36,848 bases of DNA from an uncultured Bacteroidales bacterium (GTDB lineage: Bacteria > Bacteroidota > Bacteroidia > Bacteroidales > UBA4417): the NCBI GenBank assembly GCA_903913645.1, contig CAIWMA010000196.1, positions 1 to 36,848 of the forward strand, given 5' to 3'. Position 1 is the stretch's first letter. Each line of letters opens with the position of its first letter. A program made the position numbers and the translations under genes. Below are positions 1 to 7,618 of the stretch, piece after piece. The notes below the pieces were generated by a model. That model did not search any database, was not told the origin of the DNA, and saw only the letters and a list, made by a program, of their open reading frames with translations.

Positions 1-225
1 AAAGTGGGTACCGGTGGATTCAAAGAAGTTATTATGGCTTTGCCTGCAACTGTTGAAGGTGATACCACTAATTTCTACCTTTTTAAAATGCTGAAACAAT
101 TTGATGTTAATATCTCAATAATCGCCCGTGGGATTCCTGTTGGCGATGAGTTGGATTATACCGATGAAATAACGCTGGGGCGTTCCATACTTATGAGGCA
201 GCCTTACCAGGGAATAAAAGGGTAA
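1..225 (+). CDS. recR: Recombination protein RecR, C-terminal part (5' end outside window)
   Basis: The reading frame is open from the first base and ends with TAA at 223-225. About 74 residues are visible. They contain the end of the Toprim domain and the C-terminal region of RecR: the segments EVIMALPATVEGDTTNFYL, IARGIPVGDELDY and LGRSI are diagnostic for the family. RecR works with RecO (and RecF) to load RecA on single-stranded gaps. The N-terminal helix-hairpin-helix and zinc finger lie upstream of the window. An in-frame GTG at base 4 is not a real start. No clear terminator follows; the 78 bases to the next gene contain a short direct repeat of ACTTCATAT. Confidence 0.93.
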   Translation, partial: KVGTGGFKEVIMALPATVEGDTTNFYLFKMLKQFDVNISIIARGIPVGDELDYTDEITLGRSILMRQPYQGIKG

Positions 226-303
226 ATCATTCCTCTTTAACTGGTCCTGACTGACACTTTATGTACAGACTTCATATTTTAAAGAACTTCATATCTTCTT
301 TCC

Positions 304-1020
304 ATGAAAACAGAATTACATCCTGCAAATGAACGAGGTCATGCTAATCACGGATGGCTCGATTCGTACCATAGTTTCAGCTTTGCTACTTATTTTAACC
401 CGGCCCGCGAAAAGTTCGGTTGTCTTCGGGTATTAAATGACGATACAGTTGCAGGCGGCACCGGTTTTGACCTGCATCCCCACAACAATATGGAAATTGT
501 TTCCATAATTCTTGTAGGAGCGCTCGAACATCGCGACAGCATTGGTAACATCCAGGTGATAACACCGGGTGAAGTGCAGGTAATGACAGCCGGCACTGGC
601 ATTTACCATGCCGAATACAACCATTCGGAAACGGAAGCAGTAAAATTTTTCCAACTGTGGATATTCCCGCGTGAGAAAGGGCTCAAACCAAGGTATGACC
701 AGATGTTATTTTCGGATGGAGCAAAACAGGACCAACTTCTAACGCTTGTGACTCCTGATACCAATCAACAGGAAAACGCTCTGTGGATCCACCAGGATGC
801 GTATATTTCAACTATTCGTTTACGGAATGGAAGTGAATTCGAATACCAGGTCAGGATACCCGGAAACGGAGTTTTTATTTTTGTTATTGAAGGGGAAATC
901 TCCGTTGATGAAAACGCTTTGTCTGCAAGGGATGCAATTGGCGTCAGCGAAACTGAATCGGTTCAGCTTAAGGTTACTGAAATTTCGAAGTTGTTGTTTA
1001 TTGAGGTTCCGATGAAGTAA
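304..1020 (+). CDS. Pirin family bicupin protein
   Basis: A 238-residue protein of normal pirin length, of the YhhW type. The N-terminal cupin holds the expected metal ligands: His58 and His60 in the LHPHNNMEI motif, and His102 and Glu104 in GTGIYHAEYN. The region around residues 44-104 follows the pirin pattern (GGTGFDLHPHNNMEI, then GEVQVMTAGTGI). Some pirins are quercetin 2,3-dioxygenases and others are redox or regulatory proteins; the sequence does not decide between these. It stands alone between recR and a convergent small gene. The start ATG at 304 directly begins the typical pirin N-terminus (HPANERGHANHGWL). Confidence 0.92.
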   Translation: MKTELHPANERGHANHGWLDSYHSFSFATYFNPAREKFGCLRVLNDDTVAGGTGFDLHPHNNMEIVSIILVGALEHRDSIGNIQVITPGEVQVMTAGTGIYHAEYNHSETEAVKFFQLWIFPREKGLKPRYDQMLFSDGAKQDQLLTLVTPDTNQQENALWIHQDAYISTIRLRNGSEFEYQVRIPGNGVFIFVIEGEISVDENALSARDAIGVSETESVQLKVTEISKLLFIEVPMK

Positions 1021-1054
1021 TTCATGAAACTCATCCTCCATTTTTAGTAAACAA

Positions 1055-1315
1055 TCAGGTTCCGGTACTTACAGTATCTTCATTTAGGAAATCGAAAAGC
1101 ATCAACTGGTTTGGGTTCACTTCGTGATGCACATGTTCCATCAGGTGAACGTTACGCTGAAGGAATTCCCGTAAAGCCCTGCGAAAAACTTTATTCTCGG
1201 TCAGATGGTTTGACGTACAAAACTGCCGCAGCTTCTTATTCTGCGATTCAGGTATTTTCAGGTTCTTTTGGTAGAATTTAATCTTACGAGGTTTCTTCTT
1301 CCCGCGCTTCGCCAT
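1055..1315 (-). CDS. Small basic ribbon-helix-helix-like protein
   Basis: Unrecognised 86-residue protein. It begins with a very basic stretch (AKRGKKKPRKIKFYQKN). Then comes a beta-strand/helix/helix pattern (LKIPESQNKKLRQFCTSNHL, then ENKVFRRALREFL) resembling a ribbon-helix-helix DNA-binding fold. The tail is acidic and hydrophobic and contains MLFDFLNED. The frame can be extended to a GTG at 1339, but a TACTTTAG element (bases 1343-1350, minus strand), close to the Bacteroidota -7 consensus, would start transcription near 1337, so the ATG at 1315 is preferred. The gene is convergent with the pirin gene, 34 bases apart. DNA binding is inference from the pattern only. Confidence 0.6.
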   Translation of the reverse strand: MAKRGKKKPRKIKFYQKNLKIPESQNKKLRQFCTSNHLTENKVFRRALREFLQRNVHLMEHVHHEVNPNQLMLFDFLNEDTVSTGT

Positions 1316-1415
1316 AGCATTCGGTTTTAAAACTAACACCGGCTAAAGTAATGCATTATAGATCAGTCCGACTGCATGAATTGAAATAGTAATTCACAAT
1401 TTATGAACAGGTTTG

Positions 1416-1503
1416 GGATGTCGGATTGCGGATGTCGGATTTGGGATTTGAGAACGGAAACTTATAAAACTGAAGCCCAATTCCTAAAACCTAACACCTA
1501 GAT
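1416..1503. repeat. Two heptamer-period arrays flanking the glmM 3' end
   Basis: Bases 1416-1450 are five phased 7-mers, each beginning GGAT (GGATGTC, GGATTGC, GGATGTC, GGATTTG, GGATTTG). Bases 1476-1503 are four more 7-mers of opposite polarity (CCCAATT, CCTAAAA, CCTAACA, CCTAGAT). The last of these contains the glmM stop codon. The two blocks are G-rich and C-rich on the same strand and could partly pair. Confidence 0.75.
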
Positions 1504-2883
1504 CAACGCCTTAATATCCGCAATAATCTTTTCAGCCAATTCCTCAGCCTTAGCTGCTGAAACACTTTCGGCATAAATCCTGATAATTGGTTCAGTATTC
1601 GATTTGCGTAAGTGGACCCATTCGTTGCCGAATTCAATTTTTACTCCATCTATTGTGCTGTTTGGCTGATCTTTATATTTTTCCTGAACTTTCTTTAAAA
1701 TTAGGTCCGTGTCCATTCCCGGCGACAGGGTAATCTTGTTTTTCGAAATCGTATACTCAGGATAGGTTGCTTTTAGTTGCGAACAACTGAGTCCAGTTTT
1801 AGCCAGGTGTGTTAAAAACAATGCAATACCAACAAGTGCATCACGTCCGTAATGCAATTCAGGATAAATAACACCGCCGTTGCCTTCGCCACCAATAATT
1901 GCATGGGTATCCTTCATCATTTTTACAACATTTACCTCACCAACAGCTGATGCAGAATAAGTAAATCCTTTACTTTCAGTTACATCGCGCAAAGCCCGAG
2001 TAGACGACATGTTGGAAACCGTATTGCCAGGAGTATGATTCAGCACATAATCGGCAACAGCAACCAGCGTGTACTCTTCGCCAAACATTTTTCCATCTTC
2101 ACTAACAATAGCGAGGCGATCAACATCCGGATCAACCACAAAGCCGACATGTGCGTTAAAATCAATAACAGTTTTGCTTAATTCACCCAAATGCTCAGGC
2201 AGAGGTTCAGGATTATGCGGGAAAAGGCCGTTTGGCTCACAATACAAATCAAACACTTTTGCTACACCTAACGCTCGCAGAAGTCTAGGGATAACAATGC
2301 CACCAGTAGAATTTACAGCATCAACTGCCACCTTAAAATTTGCCCTTTTTATCGCCTTTATATCTACCAAAGGCAGATCAAGCACCATTTTTATATGTTT
2401 ATCAATAAATGTATTATCGATAGTATAACTGCCAAGATCGCTAACTTTGCAATATTCCACATCCTGCGATTCGGCATTTTCAAGAACTTTAGCACCTGCA
2501 TCGGCATCGAGGAATTCACCTTCTGAATTAAGTAATTTGAGTGCGTTCCATTCACCAGGATTATGGCTCGCCGTTAAAATAATTCCGCCTTGTGCTCTAT
2601 AGTTTGTAACAGCAACTTCAACTGTGGGAGTTGTCGAAAGACCAAGATCGATAACATCGATGCCCATTCCCATCAAAGTGCCGCAAACCAGGCTGTTGAC
2701 CATGGCACCTGAAACGCGTGCGTCTCGGCCAACGATAAGTTTAATTTTACTAGAGGTATTTTCACTGATTATATAAGTAGCATAGCCGGTAACGAATTTT
2801 ACAATATCAGCCGGAGTAAGGTTATTGCCAGGCTTGCCACCGATAGTTCCTCTGATTCCTGAAATACTTTTGATTAAGGTCAT
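1498..2883 (-). CDS. glmM: Phosphoglucosamine mutase (alpha-D-phosphohexomutase family)
   Basis: Interconverts glucosamine-6-phosphate and glucosamine-1-phosphate on the way to UDP-GlcNAc for peptidoglycan and lipid A. The 461 residues match the Bacteroidota form of the family. The catalytic phosphoserine is Ser106 in TASHNPGEWNALK; the metal loop is DPDVDRLAIV near residue 245; the sugar-binding loop GGEGNGGVIYPE lies near 330; the phosphate-binding RKSNTEPIIRIYAES is near the C-terminus. The frame extends to a TTG at 2913, but the promoter element at 2903-2910 lies inside that extension, so the ATG at 2883, which yields the family N-terminus MTLIKSISGIRGTIGG, is the start. A phosphomannomutase role is the main alternative. 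Confidence 0.9.
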   Translation of the reverse strand: MTLIKSISGIRGTIGGKPGNNLTPADIVKFVTGYATYIISENTSSKIKLIVGRDARVSGAMVNSLVCGTLMGMGIDVIDLGLSTTPTVEVAVTNYRAQGGIILTASHNPGEWNALKLLNSEGEFLDADAGAKVLENAESQDVEYCKVSDLGSYTIDNTFIDKHIKMVLDLPLVDIKAIKRANFKVAVDAVNSTGGIVIPRLLRALGVAKVFDLYCEPNGLFPHNPEPLPEHLGELSKTVIDFNAHVGFVVDPDVDRLAIVSEDGKMFGEEYTLVAVADYVLNHTPGNTVSNMSSTRALRDVTESKGFTYSASAVGEVNVVKMMKDTHAIIGGEGNGGVIYPELHYGRDALVGIALFLTHLAKTGLSCSQLKATYPEYTISKNKITLSPGMDTDLILKKVQEKYKDQPNSTIDGVKIEFGNEWVHLRKSNTEPIIRIYAESVSAAKAEELAEKIIADIKALI

Positions 2884-2902
2884 AATTGATGTATTTTTTT
2901 TG

Positions 2903-2910
2903 CAAAGATA
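2903..2910 (-). promoter_or_regulatory. Bacteroidota -7 promoter element for glmM
   Basis: On the minus strand these bases read TATCTTTG, an exact match to the TAnnTTTG element of the Bacteroidota primary sigma factor. It sits 20 bases before the ATG at 2883. The sequence 19 bases upstream is TATG, a weak match to the -33 TTTG box. Confidence 0.6.
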
Positions 2911-2996
2911 CAATTAGCCTGAAACTGAACATAGTCAGAAAATCAAATATTCGGGAAGCTATTGTCAAAGATCAAAAACACAATCCTAAAAATTAT

Positions 2997-3004
2997 TACC
3001 TTTG
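2997..3004 (+). promoter_or_regulatory. -7 promoter element for the TPR gene
   Basis: TACCTTTG is an exact TAnnTTTG match, 25 bases before the ATG at 3030. It is divergent from the glmM promoter, with about 90 bases between the two elements. No good -33 box is visible at the expected distance. Confidence 0.55.
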
Positions 3005-3029
3005 CACAATCAAAATTGAATGAATACCG

Positions 3030-4436
3030 ATGGATAATTACGAAGAAGATAAAGAATACCTGCGCGAACTGCTCGAACGCTTCGAAAGCGTTTCCGGGGA
3101 AGGTGGATATTCCTTTTTCGATAGCGGTGAGCTGGAAGATATAATTTACTTTTATTTTAGTGAATCTGAATTGTTGAAAGCACGCATAGCTATTGACTAT
3201 GCCATCGAACAATTCCCTTCGGAAGTCAGCTTCCAGGTGTTCAAAGCACAATATTACCTCAATAACGGTGAACCCGAAAAAGCACTTGCCCGCCTCAATA
3301 GCCTCGATGCGGTTGATCCGCAGAATCCGGATATTTCGCTGACCCGTGCTACGGTATACAGCACCATGCATAAACATGCCGAAGCTATAAGGGAATACCA
3401 GAAAGCGATCACAAAAGTGGATGAGGACCTGGATGAAATTCATACCAGCATTGCTTTTGAGTACCAGAACCTGAGAGATTATAAAAGAGCAGCAGAGCAT
3501 CTTAAAAAGGCTATTCAACTCAACAGGGACAATGAAAGCCTTTTGTATGAAATTGGGTATTGCTACGAAATGGGCGAAATGAGTGATGATGCAATTGCAT
3601 TTTTTACCAATGAAATTGATAAAAGACCCTATTCATTGGTTGCATGGTATAACCTTGGTATCGCCTACAGCACTATAGAATTATACGAAAAAGCAATAGA
3701 TGCTTTTGATTATTCCATAGCGATTGATCCGACATTTACACCTGCATATTTCAGTAAAGCCCAGTGCTATGAGCAAATGGAGATGTACCAGGAAGCCATA
3801 AATGTTTATAAACACACTTTTGAGCTCGAAAAGCCGGATGCAATGACCAATTACTATATTGGCGATTGTTACGCCAGTATGGAGAAATATGAAACTGCTA
3901 TTGAATTCTACAGGAAATCGATCAGCCTCGAACGTCATTTTTCGGATTCCTGGATGGGAATCGGGCTGTGTTTTGTAGAACTGGGACAAAACAGCGAAGC
4001 CTTGTCACATATGGAACAAGCCATTAAACTTGAGTCGGACAATGCTGAATATTATATTGTACTTGCTGAAACACAACTTGCACTAGGCATGTATAATGAA
4101 ACTGAATTATCCTATCAAAAAGCCAGTGAACTGGAGCCTTACCATGCTGAAATCTGGCTGGATTATTCTGACTTCTACGCCGATATAAAAAAAGATTATA
4201 CCAAAGCACTTGAGATACTTGAAGATGGTATTTATTACCAGGGCGATAACAGTGCCTTGACCTACCGTCGTGTTGCATATTTATTTGATGCAGGTAAACA
4301 TAAAGAGGCTATTCTTGAGCTTTTTATTGCATTAACGCAGGATTACGAAGCTCATACTCAATTGCTCGAATATTCTGAAAAAGCGAGAAACTCGGATGAG
4401 ATTCTGGCTGTGATTGCCTCCTATAAAAACCAATAA
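3030..4436 (+). CDS. Tetratricopeptide repeat protein
   Basis: A 468-residue protein made almost wholly of TPR units. Repeated helix pairs carry the W-LG-Y/A-P signature, for example AWYNLGIAYSTIELYEKAIDAF near residue 210, then AYFSKAQCYEQMEMYQEAI, NYYIGDCYASMEKYETAIEF and SWMGIGLCFVELGQNSEAL at roughly 34-residue spacing. There is no signal peptide or membrane segment, so it is probably a cytoplasmic scaffold. The N-terminus is acidic (MDNYEEDKEYLRELLERFES). Related proteins are common in the phylum, but I know of no assigned role. It is monocistronic as far as can be seen; the next gene is 67 bases downstream after a heptamer array. Confidence 0.88.
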   Translation: MDNYEEDKEYLRELLERFESVSGEGGYSFFDSGELEDIIYFYFSESELLKARIAIDYAIEQFPSEVSFQVFKAQYYLNNGEPEKALARLNSLDAVDPQNPDISLTRATVYSTMHKHAEAIREYQKAITKVDEDLDEIHTSIAFEYQNLRDYKRAAEHLKKAIQLNRDNESLLYEIGYCYEMGEMSDDAIAFFTNEIDKRPYSLVAWYNLGIAYSTIELYEKAIDAFDYSIAIDPTFTPAYFSKAQCYEQMEMYQEAINVYKHTFELEKPDAMTNYYIGDCYASMEKYETAIEFYRKSISLERHFSDSWMGIGLCFVELGQNSEALSHMEQAIKLESDNAEYYIVLAETQLALGMYNETELSYQKASELEPYHAEIWLDYSDFYADIKKDYTKALEILEDGIYYQGDNSALTYRRVAYLFDAGKHKEAILELFIALTQDYEAHTQLLEYSEKARNSDEILAVIASYKNQ

Positions 4437-4464
4437 TTTTCGGGGGAACTTAAGTATCTAAATC

Positions 4465-4499
4465 CCTAAATCCTAACCCACAAACCCTAACCCCCTCAA
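4465..4499. repeat. Heptamer-period array upstream of the DedA gene
   Basis: Five phased 7-mers: CCTAAAT, CCTAACC, CACAAAC, CCTAACC, CCCTCAA. The array ends 4 bases before the ATG at 4504, where a ribosome binding site would normally lie. It resembles telomeric repeats only superficially. Confidence 0.75.
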
Positions 4500-4503
4500 A
4501 AAC

Positions 4504-5130
4504 ATGGGAATCACCGAATGGATCGCTACTACCGCTGTTGCTTTTATTGCAGCCACCTCCTATCCTGGAATATTTTTGCTGATGGTACTCGAAAGCATGG
4601 TTTTCCCGGTTCCAAGTGAAGCGGTGATGCCTTTTGCCGGTTTCCTGATCGTTACCGGGCAGTTTACATTTACAGGCGTTATCATTGCGAGCACTTTAGG
4701 TAGCATTGTTGGTTCACTGGCTTCCTACGCAATGGGATTTTACGGTGGCAAACCATTTATTAAACGGTTTGGCAAATTCCTGTTGCTTGATACACACGAT
4801 CTAGAAATCACCGAACGATTTTTCGCCAAACGTGGAGAATTAACAATCTTTATTTCCCGCTTTATTCCTATCATTCGCCATATGATAAGCATACCGGCTG
4901 GTTTAGGTAAAATGAATATCTGGAAATTTATTGTTTATACAATTTTAGGTGCAGGAATGTGGAATGCATTTTTAGCATATGTAGGCTTTAAGCTCAAAGA
5001 AAACTGGACCGAGGTAATGAAGTACAGCCATACCATCGATATTGTAGTCGTTGGTGTGCTTGGCCTTGCATTTTTATACTATGCCTATAAAGTATATGTG
5101 AATCTTACAAAGAAAAAAACAGCAAGCTGA
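4504..5130 (+). CDS. DedA family (VTT domain) membrane protein
   Basis: A 208-residue inner-membrane protein of the DedA/SNARE-associated family; members act as lipid transporters, including flippases that recycle undecaprenyl phosphate. The family motifs are present: ESMVFPVPSEAVMPFAG near residues 28-44 (the re-entrant loop with acidic and proline residues) and SRFIPIIRHMISIPAGLGKM near 118-137 with the conserved arginines. A C-terminal helix (IDIVVVGVLGLAFLYYAYKV) is followed by a lysine-rich cytoplasmic end. It stops two bases before aroE, so the two genes are probably co-transcribed. Confidence 0.9.
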   Translation: MGITEWIATTAVAFIAATSYPGIFLLMVLESMVFPVPSEAVMPFAGFLIVTGQFTFTGVIIASTLGSIVGSLASYAMGFYGGKPFIKRFGKFLLLDTHDLEITERFFAKRGELTIFISRFIPIIRHMISIPAGLGKMNIWKFIVYTILGAGMWNAFLAYVGFKLKENWTEVMKYSHTIDIVVVGVLGLAFLYYAYKVYVNLTKKKTAS

Positions 5131-5132
5131 TC

Positions 5133-5879
5133 ATGCGGCTATTCGGACTTATTGGTAAACCGTTATCACATTCTTTTTCAGCAAACTATTTCGCTGAGAA
5201 GTTTGAGACCGAAAATATTGCTGACAATGAATACAAACTTTTCCCTTTGGAAGATATCTCTGAAGTTACGTCTCTTATAGAAAATAATCCTGATTTGCAG
5301 GGTTTTAACATCACAATCCCGTACAAGATCTCAATTTTACCATACCTCAATACCATGTTCGATGCTGCGAAATCTGTCGGAGCTGTTAATTGTGTTAAAA
5401 TTGAGAGAAATAAATCCGGAGTTTTACTTACAGGCTATAATACGGATGTTTATGGTTTCAGTGAATCATTGGCTCCGGCATTAAAATCGTATCATAAAAA
5501 CGCACTTGTTCTGGGAACCGGTGGCGCATCCAAAGCCGTTTGTTATACTTTAGATGAACTGGGGATAAAATACACATTAGTTTCGCGCTCAGGGAATGGA
5601 GCATCCATCCTTAACTATTCCCAGCTTACTGATAGAATAATTTATGATAATCTGCTAATTATCAACACATCACCTGTAGGCACCTATCCAGATATGGATA
5701 AATGCCCTGATATTCCTTATCAATTCCTAAGCACGAAGCATTTATTATTCGACCTGATCTATAACCCTGCGGAAACTAAGTTCCTCCGGTTGGGCAGGGA
5801 AGCTGGTGCAACTACATTGAACGGTTCAAAAATGCTTGAACTGCAAGCGGAGAAATCGTGGGAAATCTGGAACAGGTAG
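5133..5879 (+). CDS. aroE: Shikimate dehydrogenase (NADP+)
   Basis: Reduces 3-dehydroshikimate to shikimate, the fourth step towards chorismate. The 248 residues fit the compact AroE form of the phylum. The shikimate-binding serines are in PLSHSFSANYF (Ser12, Ser14) and the catalytic lysine is Lys65 in NITIPYK. GAVNCV and NTDVYGF follow, then the NADP-binding VLGTGGASKAV near residue 125. The C-terminus has the expected GSKMLELQAEKSWEIW helix. The ATG lies two bases after the DedA stop codon, indicating an operon. A heptamer array begins immediately after the stop codon. Confidence 0.95.
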   Translation: MRLFGLIGKPLSHSFSANYFAEKFETENIADNEYKLFPLEDISEVTSLIENNPDLQGFNITIPYKISILPYLNTMFDAAKSVGAVNCVKIERNKSGVLLTGYNTDVYGFSESLAPALKSYHKNALVLGTGGASKAVCYTLDELGIKYTLVSRSGNGASILNYSQLTDRIIYDNLLIINTSPVGTYPDMDKCPDIPYQFLSTKHLLFDLIYNPAETKFLRLGREAGATTLNGSKMLELQAEKSWEIWNR

Positions 5880-5967
5880 AATGTTGGATGTGCAATGTAC
5901 GGTGTCGGTTTTAAATAAGTAAATTTCCCCTTCCCTAAACCCTAATTCCAAAACCCCAAAACCTTTT
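5880..5967. repeat. Two heptamer-period arrays between aroE and the thiamine-binding gene
   Basis: Starting one base after the aroE stop, 5880-5914 reads AATGTTG, GATGTGC, AATGTAC, GGTGTCG, GTTTTAA, with a TG at a fixed phase. Bases 5933-5967 read CCCTAAA, CCCTAAT, TCCAAAA, CCCCAAA, ACCTTTT and end 4 bases before the next ATG. Together they fill nearly the whole 92-base intergenic space. Confidence 0.7.
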
Positions 5968-5971
5968 TCGC

Positions 5972-6283
5972 ATGTCTGTCCTGATGCAATTTGTGATGTT
6001 CCCAACCGATAAGGGAGAAAGTGCCAGTCCTTATGTAAGCCGCGTTATAGCTATGATCCGTGAAAGCGGTTTTATATACCAACTCAATGCTATGGGAACC
6101 ATTATAGAAACTGAAACCCTCGAAGAAGCCCAGTCCGTGGTTTCCAAAGCATATTCGTTGTTACAAGCGGATTGCCACCGGGTTTATTGCACGGTAACTT
6201 TCGACATCCGCGACGGCGCAATTGGCCGCATGCAACAGAAAGTGGCTTCGATAGAAGAGAAAATCGGCCCGGTAAATCACTGA
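5972..6283 (+). CDS. MTH1187/YqgV family thiamine-binding protein
   Basis: A 103-residue protein of the UPF0045 family, which has a ferredoxin-like fold and in characterised members binds thiamine or its pyrimidine. Typical features are the opening strand VLMQFVMFPTDKGESASPYV, the middle segment YQLNAMGTIIETETLEEA with the conserved glutamates, and the strand HRVYCTVTFDIRDG followed by a C-terminal helix with EEKIGP. Its last 7 bases overlap the end of the convergent DUF4342 gene. No thiamine biosynthesis gene is adjacent, so its physiological role here is open. Confidence 0.85.
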   Translation: MSVLMQFVMFPTDKGESASPYVSRVIAMIRESGFIYQLNAMGTIIETETLEEAQSVVSKAYSLLQADCHRVYCTVTFDIRDGAIGRMQQKVASIEEKIGPVNH

Positions 6284-6516
6284 TCCCGGCGGATCACCTC
6301 GATTGTAAAATCGGCTGCCAGGGCTGCCAATGCGCCAATTGCAGCAAATACCGGTAAAATTACTGCACCAATAACACCTATGGTTACAGGAATTTCCAGG
6401 TAAACTTTCCCTTCGTGATCTTTGATAATAATCCGGTTTACATTGCCTTCGGCTATAATTTCACGGATTTTTTTTAACAGGTCTTCGCCTTTAACTTTAA
6501 ATTCGGATGAGTTCAT
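6277..6516 (-). CDS. DUF4342 domain protein
   Basis: A 79-residue protein matching the DUF4342 pattern: an N-terminal helix (EFKVKGEDLLKKIREIIAEG), two beta strands (VNRIIIKDHEGKVYLEIPV), then a single hydrophobic glycine/alanine-rich segment (VIGAVILPVFAAIGALAALAA) ending in a charged tail. The middle part suggests a short ligand- or protein-binding domain tethered to the membrane. Function is unknown. It overlaps the stop region of the convergent thiamine-binding gene by 7 bases, so the two mRNAs have complementary 3' ends. Confidence 0.8.
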   Translation of the reverse strand: MNSSEFKVKGEDLLKKIREIIAEGNVNRIIIKDHEGKVYLEIPVTIGVIGAVILPVFAAIGALAALAADFTIEVIRRDQ

Positions 6517-6577
6517 TTTCGTTCTGTTTTATGATAATCTGACGAGATTTTGATGATTTGGTTACATATAATAAAAA

Positions 6578-6612
6578 GGATTTAGTGGTTAGGATTTGGA
6601 GGTTAGAGATGA
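6578..6612. repeat. Heptamer-period array upstream of znuA
   Basis: Phased 7-mers GGATTTA, GTGGTTA, GGATTTG, GAGGTTA, GAGATGA. The G-rich strand faces the same way as znuA, opposite to the C-rich arrays before the DedA and thiamine-binding genes. Confidence 0.65.
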
Positions 6613-6714
6613 ACAATTCATAATCAAAGCTAATTCCGAGATTTCAATCACTTTATTGAAGAGGATGAATTTCAGGAAACCGGAATTCAATTTCCAGTTA
6701 ACACCCATAATTTG

Positions 6715-6722
6715 TACTTTTG
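6715..6722 (+). promoter_or_regulatory. -7 promoter element placed at the znuA start codon
   Basis: TACTTTTG is an exact TAnnTTTG match. Only five bases separate its final G (6722) from the ATG at 6728, which puts the expected transcription start at or next to the first codon and implies a leaderless mRNA. The -33 position shows only TTTC. No zinc-uptake operator palindrome was recognised. Confidence 0.6.
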
Positions 6723-6727
6723 CACAC

Positions 6728-7606
6728 ATGGTCAGGAATATTTATATCTTTTTCATCTTAATTGTCGCATTATCACTGGTTTCGTGTCAGCACAAACCTG
6801 CTGGAAGCAAAAAAGTACAACTTACTGTAAGTATTGTTCCCCAGAAATTCCTGGTAAAGTTTATTGCCGGTGATAAGTATGATATTCAGGCGATGCTGCC
6901 TCCCGGCTCAAACCACGAAACCTACGAACCGGCTCCACGCGATATGGAGAAAATTTCTACATCAAAACTTTATTTCGCCATTGGCGCTCTTGATTTTGAA
7001 TTAACATGGCTTGACAGGCTGAAGGCATCTAATCCAGGCATGAAAGTTATAAATAGCAGCGAAGGCTTACAAATGCTAAGCGGCCACAATCATGAGAATG
7101 AAGCAGGTGAACCATCAAAAAATCATGGCATTGATCCGCATACCTGGCTTTCGCCGGCCTGCATAAAAATTCAGGCTTCAAATATTTGCAAAGCCTTATC
7201 CGCTATTGATTCATCAAATACATCTGTCTATAACGAGAATTTAAAAATGTTTTATCATTTAGCTGATTCTGTCGACCAGAGGATCCGTGAAAAACTAGCC
7301 GGATCGGCAGAAAAATCTATTCTAATCTTCCACCCCGCTTTGGCATACTTTTGCCGCGACTACAACCTTACCCAGATAAGTATTGAACAAGATGGGAAAG
7401 AACCATCGCCAGCATTCATGGCTGAAATCGTGAAAACAGCAAAAGAAAAAGGAATTAAAGCTATATTTATATCCAAAGAATTTGATACCCGTAATGCCGA
7501 AGCTATTGCAGCAGAAATACACGGGAAAGTAGTTGTTTTTGATCCTATGGCTGAAAACTGGGCTGAAAACATGGTTCACCTCGCTGACCTGATCGCATCA
7601 AACTGA
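6728..7606 (+). CDS. znuA: Zinc/manganese ABC transporter substrate-binding lipoprotein
   Basis: The 292-residue metal-binding component of the cluster 9 (TroA/ZnuA) family. A lipoprotein signal ends in LSLVSC with Cys20. Metal ligands are His63 (SNHETYEP), His138 (IDPHTWLSP) and His202 (IFHPALAYF), with an acidic residue in KEFDTR near the end. A short His-rich loop (GHNHENE, residues 119-125) and NHG precede the second ligand, as in zinc-type members. The frame extends to a TTG at 6596, but the promoter element and signal peptide fix the ATG at 6728. It heads a three-gene operon with the ATPase 12 bases downstream. Zinc is favoured over manganese because of the His-rich parts. Confidence 0.9.
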   Translation: MVRNIYIFFILIVALSLVSCQHKPAGSKKVQLTVSIVPQKFLVKFIAGDKYDIQAMLPPGSNHETYEPAPRDMEKISTSKLYFAIGALDFELTWLDRLKASNPGMKVINSSEGLQMLSGHNHENEAGEPSKNHGIDPHTWLSPACIKIQASNICKALSAIDSSNTSVYNENLKMFYHLADSVDQRIREKLAGSAEKSILIFHPALAYFCRDYNLTQISIEQDGKEPSPAFMAEIVKTAKEKGIKAIFISKEFDTRNAEAIAAEIHGKVVVFDPMAENWAENMVHLADLIASN

Positions 7607-7618
7607 TAATATACTCCC

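Noticed and set aside
2069-2428. A 119-codon plus-strand open frame inside glmM
   Set aside because: It lies wholly opposite conserved GlmM motifs and its protein shows no domain or start signal.
2943-3518. A 191-codon minus-strand open frame opposite the TPR gene
   Set aside because: It is antisense to a well-supported TPR coding frame, has no family features, and covers the glmM/TPR promoter region. Long antisense frames arise by chance opposite TPR codons.
4465-4499. CCTAAAT/CCTAACC considered as a telomere-like sequence
   Set aside because: The array has only five degenerate units, sits inside the chromosome upstream of a gene, and other arrays in the window share the period but not the motif.
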